Part shown: piece by piece, positions 12,899-24,441 of the stretch
How positions within the stretch are numbered: position 1 is the first letter of the stretch
Layout: the number at the start of each line of letters is the position of its first letter
From: Geosiphon pyriformis
Taxonomy: Eukaryota > Glomeromycota > Glomeromycetes > Archaeosporales > Geosiphonaceae
Assembly: GCA_016748015.1 (NCBI GenBank)
Contig: JAAOMT010000525.1
Span: 1-64,000, forward strand
Length of the DNA stretch: 64,000 nt
Direction: 5' to 3'
Notes under the pieces: model-generated
What the model saw: the letters and a program-made list of their open reading frames with translations, nothing else
Databases searched by the model: none
Told to the model about the DNA's origin: nothing
Program-made: the position numbers and the translations under genes

Positions 12899-13370
12899 AT
12901 TTTAAGCTAGATAGCTTTGTGTCTTAAATAAACAATAAAAAAATTAGAAAGCTTTTGAATAGGTCTTTTAAACCATTTTTAGTGAAAAAGAAACATTATT
13001 TGCTTGGGTAAGAATTTGGCGAGAATTTGTCACACAGAACATCTCGTTAACAAACTTGAATGATGGTCCATACCCATATATGAATTAAAAATATCACGTA
13101 TTAAGCTAGAAGTAATCTTTTAACTGTGATTCAGAAAATCTTAGGAATTTACTTTTGAACAAGATATATTACATGATTCCCAACTTTTCTTCAGTGGAAT
13201 GGAATTTCAATTTTTATCCCATACAAATTGCTTTATTTCTTATTTGCTTTGAATTTACTTGGGCACAAAGAAAGTTACGAAAAAGATAAATTGAACCATA
13301 AATTTTTAAAATAAGATGATATTTGCAAAGGGAAAATAATGATGCTGAAGCTAGACTAGGAATTTTCATT
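12899..13370. other. intergenic between F-box gene B and INO1
   Basis: AT-rich 5' flank of F-box gene B and 3' flank of INO1. No further coding sequence seen. Confidence 0.4.
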
Positions 13371-15287
13371 CTACATTTTATCGAAAACAGGAGCTTTGTG
13401 TTCCAACAACATCTCATTCTGGGGAGGTAAGCCAATGCAAGCACGGAAAAGATTCTCCATGGCCATGCGTTGCTTACTCAACGCATTGACTACGGGAGTT
13501 CCAGGTGGAACTAAGGGAGCTTTCAACATGAAGCTCAAAATAGAAAGAACCGCGTCGAAGGGGGCGTAATCTATCATGCCAGCAACTTTGTATTTGATGC
13601 GAGTCATCAATTCGGTAATAATGACTAGATCCAAAATTAGGGGAGAGGCCAAGAGGGAATCTTCGCATGTGTTGTAGATGGAGATAGTCTAATTTAATGA
13701 TAGTATTAGAGCTGAGGCGATTTGGAAGGATCCTTCTAAAAAGATTTAGAACATTTACTACTTACATTCCTACCACCCATAAAAATTTCAGAAACATATT
13801 CATCCAAAGCACGTTTGGAGTCACCAACAGACGGAACATATTTGATAACAACAACTGAAAAAGGTAGATAAAGTTTAATAAATACAAGAAATTTGAATTA
13901 TTTGATGTTAAGTTTTTTACCATGATCAGGATGTTCGCCTGGTTTATATAAAATTTTATTTGAGGCAACCATGTCATCAACAACATTGCTTTTGGAAATT
14001 TCTTTGGAACGAAATTGTTGTGGAGCAGATAAATTTTTTCCATCGTTATTTCCCAAATGGTTGTAAGAGGTAATACCGATGGGCTTAATACCAGCGCTGA
14101 CCAAGAAATCAACCAAGACAGATTTAACTTTAGTCTGACCAGATTTGAAATCATCACCACCGATATAAACACGTTCACGCTCAGCCAATTCAATGCACCC
14201 AGGCACAAATGTGTTTTGTGGGGAGCCATTGATGAAAGGTGTTTTCTCAAGAATACAAGCTATGGCGAAAATGGTCGATGGAGCGATCTCAGGATGACTT
14301 TTTTCAACAGCTGCTAAAAGATTATCTGCCGTATCATTAACTCCGGTAATGAGTTCACTATAACGCTCTGTATTAGCGGTCCAAATAACAATAACTTTGT
14401 CAAGTTCGTTGGTTCTCTTGAACTGTTGTATATCACTACGAATGCGTTCGATATGCTCTTTTTTATTGTTGCCAGGAATAAGATTATCCGCTCGATCGCT
14501 TTGGTTAGCAGCGATAAAATCAGGATAATAAATCGATGGTAATGGTTTCAACGATTCAAGCTCTGGCGTGATTTGACGCTGAAGATCATAATCAAGGACT
14601 TTGGCACGTTCCATAGCTTGCGCTAGATTAAGGGAACTTATATCCCAACCACCAATCACCAGATCATTAGGGTGAATCATAGGAAGAATTTGATTGAATG
14701 GAATGAATATGTCATTGCCCTTGAGATCAACTCCAAGCTTTAAGGTAGAGGCTTGTACCACAGATCCAAAGTAGTTTGGGTATTGTACACCTTCCTTGGT
14801 GACCCAAGAGATTTTTCTACGATTGGCAATAAGACTAGCCGTCAAAGTGGAACCATTGTTTCCGCCCCAACCTACCATCATCAGCCTTCAAATTAAAGTA
14901 GGTAAGAATTATAAGAATACAATTTTAATATATATGGATAGATTTTATTATCGGTTAGATGCTTCATCTAGAAAGCGACACAAACAACAAGGCTAAAAAT
15001 AGCGTTTTTTTGATCGATCAATAAACCAGATGAATCAACCCTATCTTCCTCATTAAATGGACTTACCCCACTTTGGGGATCTTCAATTCAGTCTTGAATT
15101 GATATTTAGTTTCAGTAGGGTTAACAATGTAGGTACCACTGGGGTTGGTGTGTACGGTAGCATTGGAATACACATAGTCGGCGAGAATATGACTGCTGGT
15201 ATAACGAACATTGGGTGCATTTACCCTGACCGGAATTACAGGTGTCCCGGGAGTTTCAGAAGGGAGTTGCTCGTTAAAAGGAGGCAT
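13371..15287 (-). CDS. INO1: inositol-3-phosphate synthase
   Basis: Four exons, 15287-15067, 14885-13921, 13854-13766 and 13688-13371, all with GT-AG borders and consistent phase, encode 530 residues, the usual size for fungal INO1. The enzyme turns glucose 6-phosphate into myo-inositol 3-phosphate with NAD+, the first step of inositol and phosphoinositide synthesis. Visible landmarks: [20 protein letters not shown] (NAD+ site, spanning exons 1-2), [60 protein letters not shown] with the catalytic-region Lys and Asn, then [28 protein letters not shown] and [11 protein letters not shown]. The start at MPPFNEQ was chosen because the frame above it has no earlier ATG. Upstream lies a 17-bp palindrome. 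Confidence 0.96.
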
Positions 15288-16554
15288 ATTTATTAATTTG
15301 ATAGGTATATATATATAAGAGGAAATCGGAAAAGGATAAGCTAAAAAGATTTGGAAAAGGGTCCTTCGAGGCGACACTAGGAGGCGGTTTTGGGCTTTGC
15401 TGCAACTCTCTTACCTCCGCGGTAAGGGTTGTGGGTGGAGCTTAATAGATTTGCGAACGTGGTGGGCGAAATTTACTTGACAAAGCGAACTAGTTACCGC
15501 TTTGAAAATAGAACTACAGTGGTTTTTGAGTTGGAAGAGTAGTTTAATATCAAATCGAGCATATATATATACATATATTTTTGTGACAGCATTTTTAATC
15601 TCAGATTTTAGATTTTAGATTTCAATCGGTGATTGAAGAAAAACATAAATTTCAAGGCAATGGTAAAATCAAACTTCCGGAGTTGGTTACTGATCGAGAA
15701 ATTATGCAATATGATCTTGTATTATTTTACAGATGCTGGTATTATACTTAAAAATTTTTGACTTAGTTTCTCAGCTACTTTGCTTCACTGAAGCGGCTAA
15801 TTTGGTCAAATTATCAGGTCTAGTCATTTAGAATTTTTGGATATCATCGCTTAATTAATTACCGCGTAAATAGCCAAATTTCTAGTGTTGGTCCTCATGG
15901 GTTTCTAAACCTTCTTTTCAAAGCTGAAACTCATACAGTGCACGCATTTAAGGCTGGAAGAAATACACAAACATTATAAAAAACCAAAATTCATAAATTC
16001 GAAGAAATGACGTTTATTTCAAATTTGACACATTTAGAAGTCTTAAATTTGTGTTGGGTACACAAATTGAAAACTATTTGAAATTTAAATTTAATAACCA
16101 TTTATTAAATAATAATCTCCTCTGCGTAATAATCTTTAAAATAAAAAAAAGCGTTTATGTTGCATTTTGTCAATAAATTCAAAAAGAAAGATCCTAACTG
16201 ATGATGATTATCAAAGCTCAAGATCAATAATATTTTTTCATTTACCCATTTTTTGAGTTTTAAACTCGACTGCAGGAGGTTTATTATTGTACTTCTTGAA
16301 ATTGAAAGAGGTGAGGATTGTGATTCCAAATTTAAAATATATCTAAAGTTGGTGAAAAAACTATAACTGGCAAAAAATTTTATAGAAATATATGTCTATA
16401 ACATTACTCTAATTTATTATGCCAGCAAGTTTATGGGGCAAATTACAAATAATTAGTTTATTTATTTTAGAAAGTGATTTCATATATTATGAAAAATGAT
16501 ATGCTATATTGAATAGTGTATTGATACATGAGGTATTATATTATGAAAAAAAAA
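15288..16554. other. INO1 upstream region and 3' flank of phosphate transporter
   Basis: Contains the INO1 promoter (about 15288-15550), with more GC than the surroundings, and then AT-rich DNA. The 74-codon ORF at 16105-16329 has no recognisable content. No other gene seen. Confidence 0.45.
15410..15426. promoter_or_regulatory. palindrome in INO1 upstream region
   Basis: CTTACC-TCCGC-GGTAAG, a perfect 6-bp inverted repeat with a 5-bp centre, 123 bp upstream of the INO1 start codon and in a locally GC-rich patch. It has the shape of a site for a dimeric Zn2Cys6 factor. It is not the yeast inositol-choline element. Confidence 0.35.
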
Positions 16555-18361
16555 TTATTTTTTCTTTTCAGATATGCCTTTGACAAATCCTTTTTGATCT
16601 TCATTAGATAGTTCTTCTAATGTCAAACCTTTGGTCTCTGGTATTAGGAGGGTAGACAGGAGGCCCAAGAACATAAAGATTGCGAATATTTTGATTAAAT
16701 TTGGGACAAATGCCTCGGTTCCCCCAATATCTTTCATTTGAGTAAATCCAACTTGAGCAATAACGGCACCCAATTTTCCAGAAGCAGCTGAAATCCCATG
16801 GCCTGTTGATCGATAACGTGTCGGGAAGACTTCACCTGGTATAATGAAAGTTGTGGAATTGGGGCCAAAGTTTTGGAAGAACTAAAACACAAAAGAAAAG
16901 TTAGAATTTTTTTTTTGACGCTTTGAGCAAATTTTTTATCTTGAGAAAATTTACCTGCGACAAAGTGAATATTGCGATGAATAAAGTGGTAGAAACGTTG
17001 ATAATCTGGTGGTACCAAAACCCAAGAATGATGAAGATGATCGTGAGATTGGCGAAGCCCATGAGCTGAATTGGTTTTCGTCCCCATTTATCAACAAAAA
17101 AAACGGTAAACCAGTATCCAGGTACTGTGCCCATGAGCGCAATAAGAACGTTTCCAACTGCAATTTTTTGTAATGCTGTATAAGGATCGCTCCCTCCCGA
17201 GAAGCCGATATTGCGTAAGATGATACTATTATTAAGGCTAATTCCGTAATAAGCAACGTCCAAGGTAAACCAAGAGAGTGAAGTGCCCAGCAAGATTTTC
17301 CCATTTTCCCATTTTCCAAAATAATTAACGAAATCTGCCCAAGTGTGTTTTGGCGCTTCGACACGGGTAACCGGAGCATCAGGATCAGGTTTTTCATATG
17401 TACCAGATACCAAAACTGAGTTAATATCTTTGGTAGCTCGTTCAATGTCCCTTTCAATGTCCATAGTATATCTTGGAGTTTCAGGAATGGTGAGTCGGAA
17501 ATAAAGAGCTACCATGCCGGGGACAGCTCCCAAACCAAGTACAAGACGCCAGCAATAGTCGACATTTTGTACATTATCACGAATAGACCCCTTATATGCT
17601 GCTAACACGACAACTGATACGATGGCCGCGGCCAAGATACCAAAACCTTGCATAGCAAATACGGCTCCAATCATAGCACCTCTATTTTTCGTGGTCGCAA
17701 ATTCCGAGGTAATTACAGCAGATAGTGGATAATCACCACCGATACCGACACCGAGAATTACGCGCCAAAAGATTAGAGTACCAGAAACTGTAACAGCGAA
17801 AGAATTTCCTGATAAGGCTGAACCAAGGGTAGCAACCACAATAATCATTAGTTCAATTCCGTACATCTAATAAGAAAAAGAGTAAAGAATTGAAAGCAGT
17901 GAAAATTTAAATTTCATTAGTAAAAAATCCATCGAAAAAAACTTCAAAAAAATAATTTTTATCAAATGACTCACTCTCTTTCTCCCAAGTCTGTCGGCTA
18001 ACCAACCGAAGACCAATTGGCCAATGAAAGTTCCAGCGGCAGCAGAAGCTTTCAAACCCAAATCAATATCTTTGGGTACCTTATTTTTATTATCGGCAAA
18101 ATAGACATACCCAAGCATGGCGGATACAAGATTGATTGCAAACAAATCGTAAGCATCAGTGAAGAAACCTATTCCTGCGACCATACAAGCTCTTATGTGA
18201 AACCAGCCAAATTTGGCATTATCGATTTGAGCGAGAGCGGCACGACGTTTAGCGTCTAAATCGTGTTGTTGTTGTTGACGTTGTTGTAGGTTGACATCTG
18301 GATGCGGGCGACTTTCTTCTACGCCCGTATAAGCGGAGGAAATTTTTTCATCAGATGCCAT
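16555..18361 (-). CDS. PHO84: inorganic phosphate:H+ symporter, Pho84 family (MFS)
   Basis: Three exons, 18361-17975, 17866-16955 and 16881-16555, joined in phase 0, encode 541 residues. It is a twelve-helix major facilitator transporter of the phosphate:proton symporter group. Visible landmarks: FFTDAYDLFAINL in helix 1, the MFS loop GWLADRLGRKR (end of exon 1), the family signature GVGIGGDYPLSAVITSEFA in helix 4, RLTIPETPRYTMDIE, a hydrophilic central loop, WFTLDVAYYGISLNNS, VDKWGRKPIQ, NSTTFIIPGEVFPTRYRSTGHG and the cytosolic IPETKGLTLEEL tail. The N-terminus has a short Gln run. It lies upstream of INO1 on the same strand. Expected to work in phosphate uptake at the plasma membrane; whether it is the high-affinity form cannot be told from sequence. 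Confidence 0.93.
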
Positions 18362-19513
18362 TTTTTTCTAATTTAAAAACTATTTTTTGTTTGTTTGTTT
18401 GTTATTTGGTAAAATTAAATTTTTTTTCTATGTTTTATAGATAGGACAATCTATTATTTACAAGCAGATGTGGCGGTAAAGGAAGATTGAAAAAAAAAGG
18501 GTTACTGTTGAGAATTTAATGGTGAGACTCGTAAAAAATCACGTAATCTGTGAATCTTTTCTCTTGTTTTAACAGCAACTCATCGAATTGAGTAGATGAG
18601 GTATCGAGTGAAGAATTCAACGAACTTGGTATTTAACAGTTTTTTTCAGAGCCATCTTACAATTTATAATCTGTTGTTAGTAGTATAGTACTATTTAGAA
18701 TACAAATGCATTAAGACACAATATATTTTGTAAAGAATTTCAACTTGAAAAACCAAAGTGAGGTTAGCGAACGAAGTAAATTTCTGGATTGAAGAGCGTG
18801 GTTTGATAGTGCAAGATGACTGGATAGGGATTTTTTTTGTATATCTTCAGGTTTTTTTTTTGATTGACACAAAACCCAAACCGAAAATTGCCTAACATCA
18901 AATATGATTACCCATGTTATTGCCCGCGTGATACGGATGAGATAATTTTGACTAGTGTAGTTTTATATATATTCATTCCTTAAAATTTTTGGTAATTTTG
19001 ACTAAAATATCTTTTGAGACGCATGGGTTTATTGTTTAGGTTTGATGGAAATTTTTTGAATGGGGGGAATGAATTCACCGGCCAATTAAACTTGAACTAT
19101 TTTCAATAGTGATATAATATTCCAATTTATTGGCTTCTAATGTTTCCACTCACATTCTTTTGAATAAACATCAAGTTAGAGTTGAGGAAATTTTTCGAAA
19201 TTGGGATTTAATTTTGTAATTATCTAACAAGATCAAATATGGAGATTATGCACAATTACGCCCTATTAAAATTCCAAACATCAACATAATTGATATTAAA
19301 AGTTTTTCAAAGAAATGAAAAATAGTCGATCATCTAAATTATTGATAGTAGCACGGGATCTTGTGCTCTAGATTTGGCGTAAATAATGATCGAACCTAGG
19401 TGACAAAATATGGGAGGAGAGGCAAAAAGCAAAAAAAAAGGTCGTGTTAAAAATTCATCTTTTTACTGGCGGGAATAAGAATTTTAGGAGATGATTTATA
19501 ACAGAATAAATAA

Positions 19514-19515
<2 letters not shown>

Positions 19516-19579
<64 letters not shown>
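19516..19579 (+). repeat. poly(T) tract, 64 bp
   Basis: Uninterrupted run of T. It may be the copied poly(A) tail of a retroelement or a homopolymer expansion; no element is recognisable next to it. Length may be affected by sequencing slippage. Confidence 0.9.
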
Positions 19580-19581
<2 letters not shown>

Positions 19582-21391
19582 AGTATATTGTTGAATTGCA
19601 GAGATAAATTTTAAATTCTCACTGGATGAACACAGAAAGGGATTGTTCCGACTTTTTGATTATTATTTGTATTTTGTTTATGTTACAAAATGAATTTAAA
19701 ATTTTCATGTAACGTTAAGGTTTCAACTACATCGGTATGTTTGGGCGTAAAATTTTTGGTGTCTGTGCTTACAGAGCTTCTTGCTAATTCGAAGAGCAAT
19801 AATATGGCCTGAAGCTATCCTAAGTTGAAATACAAATGTGGCTTATCCGTTATTAAATACCAAGGTAATTGGGATTTCTTTCAAATCGAGTAAGTAAACT
19901 TTTTTTCCTATTATGAAATAAATTTTTTTAACATCTTTACATCACGCGTCTAATGCCAATCAAAAAAGTCTAGGACAATTTGAAAATTCGTACAAGGAAA
20001 TGATATGCGTTTAAATGGTTCGATTCATAGGCAGAGAGCTTAACAAAGAAATAGTTTGTTAAATCACAGACGAGGTAGCGTGGTCTAAAAAAAGGTTCAA
20101 TTGGAAAATTTCTAGATTTCTAGATTTCTAGATTTTCTAGATTTTTTCTAATTTTCTATCTATAGGTTGAAAAATTGAAACCGAACACATGAAAAAATTT
20201 AATAGAAAGAAAACGAAGAAAAGGTGATATCCAGCGGGGAATTAAGGACCATCAGGTAACCTATTGTCCTACAACTTTTTTGATTTTAGTGACATGAATT
20301 CATTCTTACATGTACAATTGCGTGATCAGATATGCAGGGTAATTTTAACATTATTCCCCGACAGTAGATCATTCATGGTAAATTTCTAAGATTAGTCTCA
20401 TTTAATTATCCTGTGGCTTAAAAAATAGGTATTCAATGCTAAATGGTAGACATGACTCATTGCAGACAAGGCTGAAAGACATTTGTGTGACCAATATTTG
20501 AATGATTGATCTTTTTAGAAAGAGACTAACTTTTAATGGAATATATGTAAAGTTAACGCCTATAACACACAATTTTAGTTCAAGTTAAAGATACAAAAAA
20601 TACTTGAATATTTGCTTCTATTAAAAATAAAAAACATTGGATTTGATTTTAATTTGAAATATATATTATCAATCATTTTTTCAAAGTTATCGAATTTGAT
20701 AACCAATTAAATCCAAGATCTTTCACACATTTTTTGTTTTTATATCACAAAATTATTATGAAAAAAAAAAAAAAAAAAATACAAAGGAAAATTTTAATTC
20801 CAAATTTTATTTATTTGTTTTTTAGCATTCCGAAGGAAATGTTAAAAATTTATTTAATATTTTTATTATGAAGAAGATAATGGCTGAACGGATTTGGGAA
20901 GAGTAAGTAGGGAAATAACTCATGTGCTTTGTCAAAATCACATAAAACTGATCAAGAAAAGAATGAATAATTAAAGTTTTTAATTTTCTTTCCAAATAAT
21001 CTATATTACTTTCATGTGTGTTACTATTTATATTAATGGTGGAACACCGACTTTTTGGCTAACTGTGTTCGCTATTTCCGAGTTGGTAATTGCAGAGAGT
21101 ATCCTTATTAATTGATTTCATATTTCTATCCACAACGTTCCAGATGTTTTTGGCTTGAGTGTGTGATGTTAAAAAAAGGTAATTACCACGTGCCCAGTTG
21201 TAATATTTACCTTTTTTGACTCTGCACACACCTTAACTCACCTGGCTGGATTTTCGAATCACATAATTCCCCAAGCTAACATAAGGTAGTACAATTCCCA
21301 CAGTCCCGATCTTGCGAAACACGACAAGTTTTTTAAATTTTATAACACAAGTTTTTTATTTAAACCTGAGGAAAAATCATTTAATTAGATG

Positions 21392-21393
<2 letters not shown>

Positions 21394-21439
<46 letters not shown>
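21394..21439 (+). repeat. poly(T) tract, 46 bp
   Basis: Second long uninterrupted run of T, at the left edge of the most AT-rich part of this region. Confidence 0.9.
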
Positions 21440-24400
21440 CAAAGTTTTCAATTTAAAAAATTTTAATTATCCTTGTTTCAATCACAGAATTTTCATATCA
21501 ACAAAATTTTGTAAAAAGAATTTATTAAATAATGATCATGAAAAATATATATTATTAATATCAAAAAGAAAATATAAAAACATTATTAATAATGTATTTA
21601 AAAATAGTATCAAAATTAAAAATAATATAAAATATACAAGTTTTTATTATTAAAATTAAAAAAATTTGGATGTTTGGTCATAAGTTTTTGTTGTATAATA
21701 AAAAGATCTTACTTTGTTATAGCAATTTAAAATATATATATATATATACATATATTATTTATAAAAAACATGTTATTATTAAAAATTTTTGTACTTTTTT
21801 TTAATGTTGTTGAAAAGTTTAAAAATGCTTTATTAACAATATTATTAAGTATTTTAATTATAGAAATGATTAATTTTATTTTCTAAATTATTACAATTAT
21901 AATTTAAATAAAATAAATTCTTATAAAAAATTTTTATTTGTAAGCTATTCAATATAATATGTTTAATTTTTGTGTTAAAGTCATTCACTAAAAGTTGTAA
22001 TTAGTTTAAACTAATTATGATAATAAAGAAAAAAAAATAAGAAAAAAAAATTAAAATAAAATTTTAAGATATATTTTTTTATAAAAAAACTTTTTTTATA
22101 TATTTTTTAAGTAGTAATATTATTTCAAAAATTAAATATATATTTTGATAAATTATTATATATTTTAGTAAACTATTAAATATTTTGGTAAATTAATAAA
22201 AAAATTTTAATTTATAATATTTGTGTTTTTTATATAATTTAATTTATTAATTAAATAATAATTATTAGTAATTTTGGTTAAGTAATAATTAAATAATTAA
22301 TAATAAATGCAAAATTAAAATTAATACCTAATTAATAAATAATAATAATAATAATAATTTTATGCTAATTATTAACTTAAATTTCAATTAATAACAATAT
22401 TAAAAAATAAATTCAATAATAATAAATATTTTAAAATTATAAATGTTTAAAATATTTTTTTATTGAATTTATTTTAATATATATATATTTAAGAATATTA
22501 AAAAATAAAATATAATTAAATTATAAAATTATTGCAAAAAAAAATTAATATATTTAATGAAAATTTTATTTAAAAAAAAAAGGTCTATAATTCAAATTTT
22601 ATCAAGTATTCAAAATTATATAATTAAATTTTTAGTAATACAATGTCAAGAAAAAGTGCACAACTATTATACTAATTTTATCGACTAAATAATTTAAACC
22701 TTCTGTTTAATTGATTCGTAATATTGCCAAAGGAAACAAATCAATCTTAATAAAGTAAAGAATGTGCTACAAAAACTCATTTTTCATGACCTGAAAGGCT
22801 TTGTGGTCGATCAGAACGTTTTTTGGCTTGTGTCGAACCCGTTTCTCGATACAATTTTAATTATTGTGACAAAGAATTATTTAAGTTGACACTACCAAAG
22901 ATGGATACCAATAAATAATATGTTCACGCTGCTCTGTAGTTAACTCATTTTCCCCACATGCTGGATATGGCAAACTCTAATTTGTCAGCACTGAACCTTG
23001 GGTCAGGTTTACGCGTAAAAACAGAAGAAAAACGCGATCACAAAATATGCATGGTTCCGCGATTGACATTATGCGTGACGATTTTGGTAATGTGTGCATA
23101 ATCAGTTTAATGGAAAAAAGATGTAAATTCTCAAATGATTAACCACACTGAATTTTAGCATTTAATTAATTTAGCATTATTTGTTTTAATAAAATAAGAT
23201 TCTTGCATACTATATTTTCTAATTATGTACAATAATTTATCTCTCAAAGATTGAAAAATGCCTTTTTTTAATAAGACAGACCTATGAAAAATTAATCATA
23301 AAGAATTTAAATTATAAATCTGTGATTTTCCCAATGTTTAAAAAGAAATTTTTATGAAGACAATTTTTTGATTGTAGAATTAAAAGCTGCTCATGTCTGT
23401 TACCAATTTTTAGCGAAAGATCGACTCGTTTCTCAGAAAATTTCAAAGATATTAAGCTAATTGCACTCGATCACTGGCTCGTATTCTTATCAGGCCAAAA
23501 TTAGTACTTTGAAACTCTTTAAAATTATGAAACTTATCTTTGATTTAAAATTTTACATATATATTATAAACAGTCCATCACTAAAAAAGGTTGGTCAAAG
23601 TTAAGCCAATTTCTAGATTAATTTTAATAATACTTTTAGCTTTTTTCACTCATTTTAAGTCAAAAAAAAAAAACAACGTTTGGTTGGAGAATTAATATTC
23701 TTCTGAGTCAATCTTAAAATTAAATTTATGTGTCTTTGACTCCCAGTTTTAGCTACAATCCTTGAAACCTTATAAACAACAAATATTTTGTGTTCATAGT
23801 TTGACGGCACAATATTTATCTAATATTTATGATAGGAGTTTCATATTATGAAACTTTTCAAATAAGGAAGGTTAATCATATTATTTCGTCATGATTTTAT
23901 AACATGCCACAAAAAATTTAGCTTTTATTAATTACATCTGATCTTTTTTCTTTTCTTCGCTTTTTGCGGAAATCAGCTTTATTTTTACAATACCAAAAAA
24001 TAAAATGTTTTAAACAGTTTCTATTTGAAGCTACGATAAATCCAAAAAAAAAAAAAAGAAAAACAGAATTTTAAAAGAGCATTGAATTTTGAAACAAAAT
24101 TTATATTGATCAAAATAATGTGTAATTTTTATTATTTCTTATGTCAACAGTAAATACAGGAAAATCATCGGATTCATTAATTCGTTTAAAATTAATAAAG
24201 GAATAAATGTTTTTATTCCTATATCTAATTTACACAATTCTTTTCTAGAACACACAAAAATTTAAACTGAAATAAATAAAGACAAATATACAAGAAACAA
24301 AACCTATTTATATAGGCTTGTAGTTTACAAAGGTTTATCTAATCGTGAAGTGGGATCAGGAGAATAATTAAACTGGTCGTTTCATCGAATAAAGGAAAGT

Positions 24401-24441
24401 ATATACTTCTATGGTTTAATAGTTTAATGTTTGTAAAGCAA

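Larger units (their letters stand above)
18362..24441. other. 6-kb AT-rich gene-poor region
   Basis: No supported gene on either strand. It contains two long poly(T) tracts, a 19-bp poly(A) at 20761, ATTT/TTTG microsatellites (GTTTGTTTGTTT near 18390), a short TCTAGATTT repeat around 20110-20150, and an almost pure A+T stretch from about 21480 to 22700 with an ATA repeat near 22340. I looked for tRNA-like T-arms and found none that fold. Confidence 0.6.

Noticed and set aside
22330-22360. Short regular AT repeats as a CRISPR-like array
   Set aside because: They are ATA/ATT microsatellites with no spacers, in a eukaryotic nuclear genome.
22800-22870. tRNA-like TCGAACCC word on the minus strand
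   Set aside because: The flanking bases do not form a T-stem and no acceptor or anticodon stem can be built.
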